DNA from: CBDUQN01 sp965369375
GTDB taxonomy: Bacteria; Krumholzibacteriota; Krumholzibacteriia; Krumholzibacteriales; Krumholzibacteriaceae
Assembly: GCA_965369375.1 (NCBI GenBank)
Contig: CBDUQN010000021.1
Location: 1 to 37,183, forward strand
Reading direction: 5' to 3'
Length of the DNA stretch: 37,183 nt
The translations under genes and the position numbers were made by a program. Every line of letters starts with the position of its first letter. Position 1 is the stretch's first letter. Positions 1 to 8,878 of the stretch are shown one piece after another. The notes beneath the pieces were generated by a model. It ran no database searches. It saw nothing but the letters and a program-made list of their open reading frames with translations, and was not told the DNA's origin.

Positions 1-1385
1 CCGTTCCAGCAGTAGAGACAGAGCTTTTCCTTGGGCAGACCGATCGCCTCCACCATGTCGTCGATCGTCTGGTATCTGAGCGTTGTCACCTCGATATCCT
101 TCGCTATCCAGTCGATCATCTCGCGGTACTTATCCGTCTTGTGATCGATGTATTCCGATACGTCATCGAGGTCGTGTCCCTCGAGGGCGTGGATCGCGCG
201 GCGGGCGGCGAGCTCGCCGATGTTCCTCGTGGAGAGGTTGAACCTGCACGGGAACATCAACGGCGGACAGGCGGGTCGCACATGGATCTCGCGCGCCCCG
301 TCTCTCCAGAGCTTCTTTATGGTGAAATTCTTGAGCTGGGTGCCGCGAACGATCGAATCCTCACAGACAACCACCCGATTGCCGTCGATGATGTCCTTGT
401 TGGGAAGGAGCTTCATCTTGGCGATATGATCGCGTATCTTCTGCGTCGGCGGCGTGTAACTTCTCCCGTATCCCGGCGTGTACTTCACGAGCGGTCTCCG
501 GTATGGCTTGCCTGATTCCATTGCATAGCCGATCGCGTGACCGGTGCCGGAATCCGGAATGCCGGAGACGACATCGATCTCTATGTCCTTGTCTCTTTTC
601 GCGAGGAATTGTCCTGATCGCTCGCGGACCGTTTCAACGTTTATGCCTTCGTAACTCGAGGTAGGGAAACCGGTATAAATCCACAGGAAGGCGCAGATCT
701 GGTTTATATCCCCTCCCGCCCTTTTCTGGATGGGCCCCTTCTCGTTGATCAGAACGACTTCGCCCGGCTCGAGGTATTTGGTCACATTGATATCGATGTT
801 CGAAAGGGCGCTCGCCTCTGTCGTGACCGCCCATGTATCCCCGCACTTTCCGAGGGTCAGCGGGAAATACCCGAGCCGATCTCTCGCCGCGTACACACCT
901 TCCCGGTTGAGGATGAGCAGCGAACAGGATCCGTCTATTCTGTCAAACATCTTCTCTATGCCGTCTAAAAGATTTTCGCCGCGCGTGATCAGCTTGGCGG
1001 CGAGCTCCGTCAGGTTGACTTCTCCGTCACCGACCTCGCTGAACGTCACGCCGGCTGAGAGAAGCTCATCGACGAGTTCTCGGGCATTATCGATAAACCC
1101 GTCGGTAACGATGCAAAAAGGACCGAACTTGGAATTGAGGTATATCGGCTGTTCATCCAACGGGCTTATAACGCCGATTCCCATATTCCCCTTTATGGTA
1201 TGAAGATCCTCATAAAACTTGGACTTGAACTGACTCTGGCTGATATTGTGAATAAGGCGGGTAAGCGTATCGCCGAGAATCGCGATGCCACCGAATTGCG
1301 TGCCGAGATGCGAGTGATAATCAGTCCCGTAGAAGAGGATCTCGGAGCAATCGTCCCTGGAAACGACCCCAAACAGTCCGCTCAT
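1..1385 (-). CDS. PurF-like amidotransferase/phosphoribosyltransferase lacking the N-terminal cysteine (partial)
   Basis: The frame starts at ATG 1385, with GGAGGT six bases upstream, and is open to the left edge (461 complete codons). The N-terminal half resembles a class II glutamine amidotransferase (Ntn fold): GTDYHSHLGTQFGGIA near residue 22, then IKGNMGIGVIS. The C-terminal half is a type I phosphoribosyltransferase, with the PRPP-binding motif VVVCEDSIVRGTQL and PDSGTGHAIGYA. The last visible residues, KLCLYCWNG, look like the usual end of this family, so only a few codons should be missing. Normal PurF starts with a processed cysteine (CGI or CGVFGI) that attacks glutamine; this protein starts MSGLFGVVSRDDC, so the nucleophile position is Ser. 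From memory, Bacteroidetes and other bacteria carry a similar PurF-like paralogue beginning MGGFFG. Purine synthesis with free ammonia, or another PRPP-dependent role, is possible. The family call is secure; the reaction is not. Confidence 0.85.
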   Translation of the reverse strand, partial: MSGLFGVVSRDDCSEILFYGTDYHSHLGTQFGGIAILGDTLTRLIHNISQSQFKSKFYEDLHTIKGNMGIGVISPLDEQPIYLNSKFGPFCIVTDGFIDNARELVDELLSAGVTFSEVGDGEVNLTELAAKLITRGENLLDGIEKMFDRIDGSCSLLILNREGVYAARDRLGYFPLTLGKCGDTWAVTTEASALSNIDINVTKYLEPGEVVLINEKGPIQKRAGGDINQICAFLWIYTGFPTSSYEGINVETVRERSGQFLAKRDKDIEIDVVSGIPDSGTGHAIGYAMESGKPYRRPLVKYTPGYGRSYTPPTQKIRDHIAKMKLLPNKDIIDGNRVVVCEDSIVRGTQLKNFTIKKLWRDGAREIHVRPACPPLMFPCRFNLSTRNIGELAARRAIHALEGHDLDDVSEYIDHKTDKYREMIDWIAKDIEVTTLRYQTIDDMVEAIGLPKEKLCLYCWN

Positions 1386-1449
1386 TGTGCACCTCCGATG
1401 CCGTGGTTTTCAATGTGGTATGTACCGACCCTCATAAGGGGAAAAAAGA

Positions 1450-1478
1450 ATGATATACTTTTGCGCAATGAGGCTCAA
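1450..1478 (-). promoter_or_regulatory. Candidate sigma-70 promoter of the PurF-like gene
   Basis: Read on the minus strand, TTGAGC (1478-1473), a 17-base spacer and TATCAT (1455-1450) lie about 65 bases before the ATG at 1385. The -10 box has one mismatch to TATAAT and the -35 box has two to TTGACA. No other gene lies between this site and the start. This is sequence matching only. Confidence 0.45.
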
Positions 1479-1531
1479 TATAATTTTTGTAAAGTTCTCA
1501 AATAGCTCATTCACGAAACGCGAACGCCGGC

Positions 1532-3535
1532 CTATTTGAGGTACAGCTCGTACCAATCGACGACACGTCTCACGAGGTCGATCTGGTGGTGGATCTCCCT
1601 GAATGCGTGACCCTCGCGGGGATAGACAACGAGCTCCGTCTCGACGCCCGCCTGCTGGAGACCGCGGTAGAATTCGTACGCCTGGCCCACCGGCACCCGC
1701 ACATCATTCTCGCCATGCAGAACCAGGGTCGGCGTCTTTGCGTACTCGACGAAATTGACCGCGGAGTGACTCCGGTAGGCTTCGGGACGTTTGGCCGCCA
1801 CCTCACGAAAATACATGCTGAGAAAGGTCGGCGTGATATCGGTTGTGCCGTGAAAACTGTAGAGATTGGTGACACCCGCACCGACAACCGCGGCGGCGAA
1901 CCGCTTCGTTTTCGTTACCGCCCACGATGACATGTATCCGCCGTAGCTCCATCCCCCGATACCGATCCGGTTGGGATCGGCGTACCCCTCGTCCACGAGA
2001 AAATCGGCTCCGGCGACGACATCCTCGAAATCCCCCCCTCCCCAATCGTCGAAATTGGCGCGGGCGAATCCGACGCCGTTTCCGGCGCTGCCTCGCGGAT
2101 TCGGCAACAGCACGATGAAGCCCCTGCACGCGAGCGGTATCGCCCATTCGTGCCATGTACCGTGCCAGCCGAACCACCACGCCCACATCGGGCCGCCGTG
2201 AATTTCCACGATTGCCGGGTAACGCCGACCCTTGCTGTAACCGGGCGGCAGAAAGAGCACTCCGTCGATTTCAGTGCCGTCCCGGCTCGTCCATTTCACC
2301 ACTCGGCCTTCGGGAAGGCTCCGTTCGGCGAGCCAGGGATTCACGTCGGTCAGCTGCCGCTCGTTGCCGAACCAGCCGCGTTCGACGCTCCAGAGGTCCG
2401 GAGGCGACCTGTCACTGCCTCTTAGAACCGCAATCCTCGAACCGTCCTCCGAGATATCGAAGCTGTCCTGTAAGTAGTAGTACGGAATGTCGAGTTCCAC
2501 GGAGGACTCCACCTTGTCGTCTTTTATATGCAGGTACGCCAATCGGACCGAAACGCCGGTTATTTCGATGGCGAGCAACTTGTCGCCGTCCGGCATCCAA
2601 CGGGGCGAAGAGAGTGTACCCCGATGTTTTTTGCCGAGGAGACGCACATCCCCGCTTCCCACGTCGGCGACAGCGACGAGAGGAACCGCAACGGTGACTT
2701 CCGGATGCTTGAAGTACCGGATGAAGGCTATCGACTCACCATCAGGCGACCAGACGGGATTTCCCCCTGCCTCCTGCGCGACGATCGAACGTTCACCTGT
2801 GGCCACAGGAACAATCTCGAGACGGGAGTGCCAGTACACGGCATCGGAAGACGTCCGGTCCGATACGATCATGGCAATTCGATCACCTTCCGGAGACCAG
2901 GCGGCTGACAGTACGTGGAGCCGCTCCTGCGAGACGGCCCTTGCATCGCGCGATTCCGGATCGACAATCCATAGTCTCGAGTAACGATCCTCGCGGTCTA
3001 TGACGCGTTCGTCCGCGCCCCTCTCTCTTGCCTCCCGCACATCATCCGGCAACGGGTCGGCGGCGATGACGGCGAGACTCCCGCCGTCGGGACTCCAAAT
3101 GAAGTAACTTGCACCTTCTTCGAGATCGGTTATCCGTTCCGCCTCTCCTCCCTCGAAGCGTATGCGGTACACTTGCATCTTCCCGCTCACAGCCCTGTCG
3201 GAGAGGAATGCGAGCCATCGCCCGTCCGGAGACCAGGCGGGACCCCGCTCGGCGGCCGCCCCGAACACGAAGCGGCGCGGCGACGAAGAACCGTCGAAAC
3301 TCACAATCCACACGTCACTGTTCGCCCGCTTCTCACCCCTGGAAGTATCTGCAGGTTCATTTACTTCGTACGCGACCCATCGTCCGTCCGGGGAGATGTC
3401 GGGAGCCATAACCCATCGCAACTGCAGAAAATCATTGCACGAAAAACACTCCTCATCGGCCGCCGCATTTCGGCAGACGATAAAAAGAAAGAACACAAGA
3501 ACACAAAATCTCTTCTTTGGCATTTTCTTAATCAT
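1532..3535 (-). CDS. Exported S9-family prolyl oligopeptidase-like peptidase
   Basis: 667 residues. A signal peptide is visible (MIKKMPKKRFCVLVFF, then cleavage near NAAADEE), so the enzyme probably acts in the periplasm. Residues of about 35-400 form a TolB/WD40-like beta-propeller with repeated blades such as SPDGRWVAY, SPDGRWLAF and SPDGESIAFI. Residues of about 420-667 form an alpha/beta-hydrolase peptidase_S9 domain. The triad is Ser530 in GGWSYGGYMS, Asp611 in HGENDVRVP and His643 in REGHAF. Domain order and length match the acylaminoacyl-peptidase/dipeptidyl-peptidase group, which cleaves short peptides. The ATG at 3535 has GGAGG about eight bases upstream. The gene stands alone on the minus strand, divergent from the membrane glycosyltransferase across about 250 bases that show no other gene. 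Substrate preference cannot be read from the sequence. Confidence 0.92.
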   Translation of the reverse strand: MIKKMPKKRFCVLVFFLFIVCRNAAADEECFSCNDFLQLRWVMAPDISPDGRWVAYEVNEPADTSRGEKRANSDVWIVSFDGSSSPRRFVFGAAAERGPAWSPDGRWLAFLSDRAVSGKMQVYRIRFEGGEAERITDLEEGASYFIWSPDGGSLAVIAADPLPDDVREARERGADERVIDREDRYSRLWIVDPESRDARAVSQERLHVLSAAWSPEGDRIAMIVSDRTSSDAVYWHSRLEIVPVATGERSIVAQEAGGNPVWSPDGESIAFIRYFKHPEVTVAVPLVAVADVGSGDVRLLGKKHRGTLSSPRWMPDGDKLLAIEITGVSVRLAYLHIKDDKVESSVELDIPYYYLQDSFDISEDGSRIAVLRGSDRSPPDLWSVERGWFGNERQLTDVNPWLAERSLPEGRVVKWTSRDGTEIDGVLFLPPGYSKGRRYPAIVEIHGGPMWAWWFGWHGTWHEWAIPLACRGFIVLLPNPRGSAGNGVGFARANFDDWGGGDFEDVVAGADFLVDEGYADPNRIGIGGWSYGGYMSSWAVTKTKRFAAAVVGAGVTNLYSFHGTTDITPTFLSMYFREVAAKRPEAYRSHSAVNFVEYAKTPTLVLHGENDVRVPVGQAYEFYRGLQQAGVETELVVYPREGHAFREIHHQIDLVRRVVDWYELYLK

Positions 3536-3786
3536 ATCGGCCTCCGCGTTAGTGAAGAAATTCTACCCTCAAGCTCGAAAAGGAACAAGCCCTGTATGAA
3601 ATAATTTGCGGAAATCCCGGCGACATCATTGCCAAGAAAGAAGTTATCGCAGCGCTTCGAAGCCATTACCATGAAAAAAGTCGGGACATTCCCGGCGGCG
3701 CCACTACAGAGTTTCGCATTGATAACAAAATGAGTTATAGTTGTTTCTCGGGCTTGAAGACGATTCGAATGGAACGGAGCACATAA

Positions 3787-5259
3787 ATGCCGGAGAAAAC
3801 GGCGTCTAAAAGAAAATTCGGATTTCCCCTGACGTCTATGCCGGAGCGCGGATTCCCTCCGGCGAATAGCGAAGCATATGTGATCCTCTGTTTCTTCTGT
3901 CTCGTTACCTTCCTCGGAATCAGCGATAACTATCTCTTTAATGACGATTTTCTGTGGCTCAGTGAAGCGAAATACGGTATGGAGTGGCACAGCCTGCTTA
4001 CCTACCGTGTGATCGATTTCTTCCGCCCGGCAATCAACTTCTCGTTCTTTGTCATGGAAAGGATTGCACCTGGAAATATTCCACTGCACTACTCCTTCAA
4101 TCTGATTCTCCACTTTTTCAACTGCTTATTGGCATACCATCTCGTCTTGCTGCTGCTGGGGAGCAGAAATGCGGCTCTCGCAGCAGCCGTCATTTTCGCG
4201 GTATCGAGCGTCCACACGGGAGCCGTACTATGGATAAGCGCGCGGACGACACTGATATCGGTGATGTTTGTCCTTCTCTCGCTGATCGCATTCGCCTCAC
4301 GAACCGGAAGCAGGTGGACGAGGGTGACCCTCTCCACCATCTTTCTTGTTCTCGCGCTCGCAGCGAAAGAAACCGCGATTGCAGGACTCGCGCTTCTCGC
4401 GATTGTATGGTGGTATCTGAAAAACAGAGAGCCCGAACGGTCATATACCCACCTTTTGCTCATCCCGTCCTCTCTCGTTTCGATCCTGTATCTCGTTACC
4501 AGGAAAGCCGTAATGGGAGGATTCGTTCGGGAGAACTGGGGGCCGGGCTGGCACGCCTTGAGAAATATTGCCGGAGGATTCCTCTATTCATTGTACCCAT
4601 GGCCCTTCCTATCCCTCTTCAAACTCAAAGGTGGAATTATACGCGAGCCTACCCATCCGTTCCTGCCCGAGATCATCGTGGTGCCGATCATCATCCTCCT
4701 CTGCTGGGTGGGAAGGAAGGTGCATAAATCGAAGGAATTCAGCCTGGCAATCCTGTGGGCGCTCCTCGCGCTCGTGCCGGCCTCACTCTTTCGATACCGG
4801 TTCTTTTCGACCGTCTCGATAACCCAGAACCGCTACTACTATCTCTCATCGATCGGCTCGATCCTTCTCATCACACTCCTCTTATCCGCACTTTGGAACC
4901 GGCGTTCACGTGCCCGGCAGATTGCAGCTGCGGCTCTTTTCGTCGTTATCTGCGCCGGGTACATGGTGAAGACCCACCGGATAGAAAAGAGATGGGATCT
5001 CTTCACCAAACAGAACGGAAAAGTGATCGAGATACTCATAGAAGAAACGGATGAACATCCTGCGATCACGACAGTTGCGATAGAAAATGCGCCTCTGGCG
5101 TTTCGATATCTCTCAAACGGCGTCAAGCTCAAACGCCCTCAATTGAAGCTCGTTGAAATCGATGGAGGCAGGGAAACGGCGGCACTGTATAAACCATGCC
5201 TGTACGTTCTCTACTCCGGGGATAGAAGAAAGGTTATGAGATTTGAAAAAATCGAATGA
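3787..5259 (+). CDS. Polytopic membrane glycosyltransferase (GT-C/mannosyltransferase-like)
   Basis: 490 residues with many hydrophobic segments and a short soluble tail (about residues 400-490). The first periplasmic loop carries NDDFLWLSEA, an acidic DD motif placed as in GT-C enzymes that use polyprenyl-phosphate sugars. It is followed by FRPAINFSFFVME and HYSFNLILHFFNCLLAYHLV, which resemble the RPL..YLxH/N-LLLH pattern of PMT/TMTC-like proteins. The expected role is sugar transfer from a lipid carrier to a protein or glycan outside the cytoplasm; donor and acceptor are unknown. The ATG at 3787 is preceded by GGAG at about eight bases; an ATG at 3838 is a weaker alternative. The 3' end overlaps the RluA gene by 17 bases, so the two are probably co-transcribed. 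The family call rests on topology and the loop motif. Confidence 0.75.
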   Translation: MPEKTASKRKFGFPLTSMPERGFPPANSEAYVILCFFCLVTFLGISDNYLFNDDFLWLSEAKYGMEWHSLLTYRVIDFFRPAINFSFFVMERIAPGNIPLHYSFNLILHFFNCLLAYHLVLLLLGSRNAALAAAVIFAVSSVHTGAVLWISARTTLISVMFVLLSLIAFASRTGSRWTRVTLSTIFLVLALAAKETAIAGLALLAIVWWYLKNREPERSYTHLLLIPSSLVSILYLVTRKAVMGGFVRENWGPGWHALRNIAGGFLYSLYPWPFLSLFKLKGGIIREPTHPFLPEIIVVPIIILLCWVGRKVHKSKEFSLAILWALLALVPASLFRYRFFSTVSITQNRYYYLSSIGSILLITLLLSALWNRRSRARQIAAAALFVVICAGYMVKTHRIEKRWDLFTKQNGKVIEILIEETDEHPAITTVAIENAPLAFRYLSNGVKLKRPQLKLVEIDGGRETAALYKPCLYVLYSGDRRKVMRFEKIE

Positions 5260-6220
5260 CGATATCCAATTCAAACGCTTCACCGCGTCCGGGGAGTGGA
5301 ACGGTTCCAGGCTCGACCGTTTCATTCGCGCTCACTATCCAGGCATGCCATTCTCGACGGCGCAGATGCTCATCCGCAAGGGCAGGATCTTAGTAAACGG
5401 AAAACGCGCGGAGGGCGACACACGACTCGAGGACGGCGATACGATCGATGCTCGTATCGAAAAATTCAAAGGCGCCCAAGGCGCCGGAGAATCGGCCGCC
5501 CCCGGTCCGGAAACCGCGGAAAATCCCGCCGTTGCCGCATGGGGCACGATCGGAAACGAAGTGGAGATTCTGTTCGAAGACGCTTGTGTGCTCGTTCTTA
5601 ACAAACCGGCGGGAATAGTCGTCCAGCCGGGAAACAGGAAAGGAAAGGGTTCCCTGCTCGATCTCCTCGAGGAGTACCGGAACCGACGGGAGAAATCACC
5701 GGCAACGGAGCCGGCCTTTTCATACACGCCGGTTCATCGCCTCGATCGCGAAACCACCGGTGCGCTAGTCGTCGCAAAGACACGTCCCACGGCACGGACG
5801 CTCAGCGGATACTTCGCCGAAGGAAACATCGACAAGGTGTATCTCGCCGTCGTGCACGGAACGCCGTCGCCAAAGCGCGCAGCGGTAACCAAGCCGATCG
5901 AGGTATCAAAGGGGAAAAGCTCGCGCGCCGCAGCGGTGCCGGGCGGAAGAGAGGCGCACACGCACTACCGACTCAGAAAAATTCTGCCCGGCGGCGCGTC
6001 GCTGCTCGAGGTGAGCATCAAGACGGGAAGGACACACCAGATACGGGTCCATCTCGCTTCGATCGGACATCCCGTGACCGGTGACCGGAAGTACGGCTCC
6101 GCCCGGGGCGGCCGGCATGAGCGGTTACTGCTCCACGCGTGGAAGATACGGTTCCCGCACCCTGAGAGTGGGGAACCGATAGAGGTGACTGCGCCGCCAC
6201 CGCCGGATATAAACGTGTAG
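5243..6220 (+). CDS. RluA-family 23S rRNA-type pseudouridine synthase
   Basis: 325 residues from a TTG start at 5243, with a GAAAGG-like ribosome-binding site inside the previous gene. The first downstream ATG would cut into the S4 domain. Residues of about 18-70 form an S4 RNA-binding domain (SRLDRFIR, RKGRILVNGKR, LEDGDTI). Residues of about 71-105 are a Gly/Ala/Pro-rich linker longer than usual. The catalytic domain holds the RluA signature HRLDRETTGAL at 165-175 with catalytic Asp168, then KTGRTHQIRVH and GHPVTGDRKYG. The enzyme isomerises uridine to pseudouridine in structured RNA. The S4 domain places it nearer RluC/RluD than RluA, but the target uridines cannot be assigned. It overlaps the upstream glycosyltransferase by 17 bases, with no evident functional link. 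Confidence 0.93.
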   Translation: MKKSNDDIQFKRFTASGEWNGSRLDRFIRAHYPGMPFSTAQMLIRKGRILVNGKRAEGDTRLEDGDTIDARIEKFKGAQGAGESAAPGPETAENPAVAAWGTIGNEVEILFEDACVLVLNKPAGIVVQPGNRKGKGSLLDLLEEYRNRREKSPATEPAFSYTPVHRLDRETTGALVVAKTRPTARTLSGYFAEGNIDKVYLAVVHGTPSPKRAAVTKPIEVSKGKSSRAAAVPGGREAHTHYRLRKILPGGASLLEVSIKTGRTHQIRVHLASIGHPVTGDRKYGSARGGRHERLLLHAWKIRFPHPESGEPIEVTAPPPPDINV

Positions 6221-6284
6221 TGCATTCGCACGGACATTCTGCTAGCATCGCTCGAAACAAGCCACCCCCGCAGAAGGGAGTACT

Positions 6285-7250
6285 ATGGACAAACCATTAC
6301 TCGATGCAGCCGTTATCGCGGTGAAAGACTGTCTCAAGGTGCAAAAGGGCGAAATAGTCCTCGTTGTCACTGACACGGCGCTGAGCGAGATCGGCGCCGC
6401 CGTATACGAAGCGGCCCGCTCGCTCGAAGCGGAAGCGATCTACATGGAGATACTTCCGCGGGGCCGCAACGGCGAAGAGCCACCGGAACCCGTCACGAAG
6501 GCGATGATTCATAGCAACGTCGTCATCGCACCGACATCGAAATCGCTGACCCATACGGCCGCACGCAGACAGGCATGTTCTGCAGGCGCGCGCGTCGCTA
6601 CGATGCCCGGAATCCTCAAAGAGACCATGATTCGTTGTCTCAATGCAGACTATTACGCGATCGCGGAGAGAACGAAGAAACTCGCCGATCTCATGACAGC
6701 GTCGAAGGTTGCGCATGTGACGACAGAAGCCGGAACCGACATAACACTTCCCCTCGAAGGGATCGATGCAATCGCGTCGACCGGCCTGTTCCACCAACCG
6801 GGCTCTTTCGGAAACCTCCCTTCGGGTGAAGCCTACATGATGCCAGTCGAGGGAGGCTCAGAAGGCGTATTTGTCGTCGACGGCTCCATGGCGGGGATTG
6901 GTGACCTGGAGGGCAAGACACCGATAACCGTCAAGGTCGAGAAAGGGTACGCGACCGTGATCACAGGAGGGCCGGAAGCGGAGCTTCTCGAGGAGAAGCT
7001 CGTACCCCTCGGCATACCCGCTTTCAATACGGCCGAGTTCGGCGTCGGCACGAACGACACGGCGACAATCATCGGCAATATACTCGAGGACGAGAAGGTG
7101 ATGGGAACGATACACATCGCCCTCGGGAACAACATGTCGATGGGGGGAACCATCGATGTGCCGATTCATCTCGATGGTATCATCAAGAATCCGACCGTCG
7201 AGCTCGATGGAAAAAAGATCATGGATAAGGGAAAGCTCCTGATCGACTGA
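6285..7250 (+). CDS. M29-like metalloaminopeptidase (aminopeptidase T family)
   Basis: 321 residues, no signal peptide, so cytosolic. The family (COG2309-like, peptidase M29) removes N-terminal residues using two metal ions. Candidate metal ligands are visible in family order: Glu182 in PSGEAYMMPVEG, Glu251 in AEFGVGTN, His277 in HIALGNN, and His295/Asp297 in the HxD motif of DVPIHLDG. The protein is shorter than the roughly 400 residues of classical AmpS/AmpT, which fits the compact group that also contains NicX-like ring-opening dioxygenases. An enzyme acting on something other than peptides is therefore possible. ATG 6285 follows AGAAGGGAG closely. It lies 64 bases after the RluA gene on the same strand and converges with htpX. 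Confidence 0.82.
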   Translation: MDKPLLDAAVIAVKDCLKVQKGEIVLVVTDTALSEIGAAVYEAARSLEAEAIYMEILPRGRNGEEPPEPVTKAMIHSNVVIAPTSKSLTHTAARRQACSAGARVATMPGILKETMIRCLNADYYAIAERTKKLADLMTASKVAHVTTEAGTDITLPLEGIDAIASTGLFHQPGSFGNLPSGEAYMMPVEGGSEGVFVVDGSMAGIGDLEGKTPITVKVEKGYATVITGGPEAELLEEKLVPLGIPAFNTAEFGVGTNDTATIIGNILEDEKVMGTIHIALGNNMSMGGTIDVPIHLDGIIKNPTVELDGKKIMDKGKLLID

Positions 7251-7263
7251 GATCAAGAAACGT

Positions 7264-7380
7264 TGCACCGACCGCAGCCGCTCAACACGTTCCTCGAAGC
7301 GCTGCACCGACCGCAGCCGCTCAACACGTCCCTCGAAGCGCTACATCGACCGCAGCCGCTCTACACGTTCCTCGAGCGGA
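7264..7380. repeat. Three 39-bp tandem repeats overlapping the 3' end of htpX
   Basis: Units lie at 7264-7302, 7303-7341 and 7342-7380 with an exact 39-base period. The rightmost unit is the coding end of htpX (residues LEERVERLRSM and the stop). The other two follow the stop and differ at only a few bases, so they are duplications of the gene's tail. Since 39 is a multiple of three, the extra units stay in frame with htpX. At the junctions the htpX unit reads ATG TAG on the minus strand, where the downstream units read GTG CAG. Confidence 0.9.
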
Positions 7381-8261
7381 GGATGCGTGCTGAACAGTCC
7401 CTTTGCCCGCTTCTCGAATGGTTTGATCGGATTGACGATATAGAGATGTTGCGTCGCCCTGTTCGCAACCTCGAGCACCTCCCTGTCACCCGCTATTTTC
7501 TCGAGAGCCGATGCAAGCCCTTCGGGATATCGGGTAAGCTTCGCCGCGGAGGCGTCGGCGAGGTATTCGCGCTGTCGAGAAACGGCGAGTTGCAGCAGTT
7601 TCGCGAATATCGGAGCGAAAATCGCCAGGACGAGCGCGATGATCATCATAATGGCTCCACCCTTGTCACCGCTCTTGCCGCCGCTTTTCCGCCTCGACCT
7701 TCCGCCCGACCAAAACACGCTGCGCAGGAAGAAATCGCTCACGAGCGCGATCGAGCCGACGAGTATGCCCAACATCGTTGCAAAGAGGATATCCCGGTTG
7801 CCGACATGAGAGAGCTCATGCGCCATGACCCCCTGCAACTCGTCACGGCTGAGCTTTTGCATGAGCCCCGTCGTTATCGCAACCGAAGCGTGCTCGGGAT
7901 CCCTTCCGGTCGCAAAAGCATTCGGCGCCGTATCATCGATCACGTAAATCGCCGGCACGGGAAGCCCCGCGGCGATCGAAAGCTCCTCGACAACATTGAA
8001 GAGTTGGGGGTGATCCTTCTTCTCGATCCGCTTGGCCATGCTCATTGTGAGCACCATGCGATCGCCTTTGTAGTAGGCGGAGAGCGATGCGATAAGCGCA
8101 ATGACAACGGCAAACGTCAATCCCACATATCCGTTTCCCCAGTACTCTCCGAGAAAATACCCGAGCATGACGAGGACGGCCGTCACCACCATGACGAGAA
8201 TCCACGAGTTTCTCTTATTCGCCGATATCTCGTTGTACATGCCTCTTCGCCGTGCAGCCAT
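7341..8261 (-). CDS. htpX: HtpX-type M48 membrane zinc metalloprotease
   Basis: 306 residues. Two hydrophobic segments near residues 20-65 and another pair at about 160-180 and 203-222 anchor it in the inner membrane. The zinc site is His148/Glu149/His152 in MAHELSHVGN, with Glu232 in SRQREYLADA as third ligand. TAPNAFATGRDPEHASVA and the tail STHPPLEERVERLR are typical of HtpX, which degrades misfolded membrane proteins. A Ser/Arg/Lys/Gly-rich stretch (residues 186-202) lies between the last two membrane segments. The ATG at 8261 has GAGAGG about seven bases upstream; an ATG at codon 8 is possible. It lies 62 bases after lemA, the widespread lemA-htpX pairing. Its 3' end has been duplicated as two extra 39-bp units just after the stop. 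Confidence 0.95.
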   Translation of the reverse strand: MAARRRGMYNEISANKRNSWILVMVVTAVLVMLGYFLGEYWGNGYVGLTFAVVIALIASLSAYYKGDRMVLTMSMAKRIEKKDHPQLFNVVEELSIAAGLPVPAIYVIDDTAPNAFATGRDPEHASVAITTGLMQKLSRDELQGVMAHELSHVGNRDILFATMLGILVGSIALVSDFFLRSVFWSGGRSRRKSGGKSGDKGGAIMMIIALVLAIFAPIFAKLLQLAVSRQREYLADASAAKLTRYPEGLASALEKIAGDREVLEVANRATQHLYIVNPIKPFEKRAKGLFSTHPPLEERVERLRSM

Positions 8262-8323
8262 GACGCGCCTCTCTCACATCACCATGCTATCAGAATGCCC
8301 CGACATTCGCTGAACGCAGGGCT

Positions 8324-8878
8324 TTAGGAAAAATCTACTTTCGGCGCCTCTCGCTGTACCTCATCTTCGAGCTCGAAGAATTCACGCTGCTTGAAGTTGA
8401 ACATCGACGCCACGATATTCGAGGGAATGGTCTCCGTCTTCGTGTTGTATTCCATCACGCAATCGTTGTAATGCTGCCGCGCAAAGGAGATCTTGTTCTC
8501 CGTCGAAACGAGCTCTTCCTGTAGCGCCAGCATATTCTCGTTGGCTTTGAGCTCCGGGTAATTCTCGACTACGGCGAAGAGGGAACGGAGCGTACTCGTC
8601 AGAAAGTTCTCCGCCTGCGCCTGATCCTTCACTCCACTCACGTCAATCGCCTGTTGTCTCGCCTTGGTCACATTTTCGAGAACTTCCTGCTCGTGCTTCA
8701 TATATCCCTTGGCGGTCTCGACAAGATTCGGTATCAGATCGTAGCGGCGCTTGAGCTGAACATCGATCTGGGCCCACCCGTTATCGCACCGCTTCCTGAA
8801 CCTGACGAGCTTGTTGTAGATTCCAATGAACACCATGGCCAGAAAAACGATAACGACGAGAGCGATTATAGCCGGCAT
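8324..8878 (-). CDS. lemA: LemA family membrane protein
   Basis: 184 residues. One N-terminal transmembrane helix (residues 2-21, IIALVVIVFLAMVFIGIYN) is followed by a helical LemA domain: NGWAQIDVQLKRRYDLIPNL, then ETAKGYMKHEQEVLENVTKAR, with YNTKTETIPSNIVASMFNFK near the end. The length fits the family. LemA proteins have an extracytoplasmic coiled-coil body and are commonly encoded beside htpX or other M48 proteases, as here, but their biochemical role is not settled. The ATG at 8878 has a strong GGAGGTGAT ribosome-binding site four bases away. It is the first gene of the lemA-htpX operon. Confidence 0.96.
   Translation of the reverse strand: MPAIIALVVIVFLAMVFIGIYNKLVRFRKRCDNGWAQIDVQLKRRYDLIPNLVETAKGYMKHEQEVLENVTKARQQAIDVSGVKDQAQAENFLTSTLRSLFAVVENYPELKANENMLALQEELVSTENKISFARQHYNDCVMEYNTKTETIPSNIVASMFNFKQREFFELEDEVQREAPKVDFS

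Noticed and set aside
3532..4113. 193-codon minus-strand frame between the S9 and glycosyltransferase genes
   Set aside because: It overlaps the start of the membrane glycosyltransferase, lacks a ribosome-binding site and gives no recognisable protein.
7263..8327. 354-codon plus-strand open frame over htpX
   Set aside because: It is antisense to htpX, which has its zinc motif and family-wide conservation. The translation is rich in His/Arg and has no domain.
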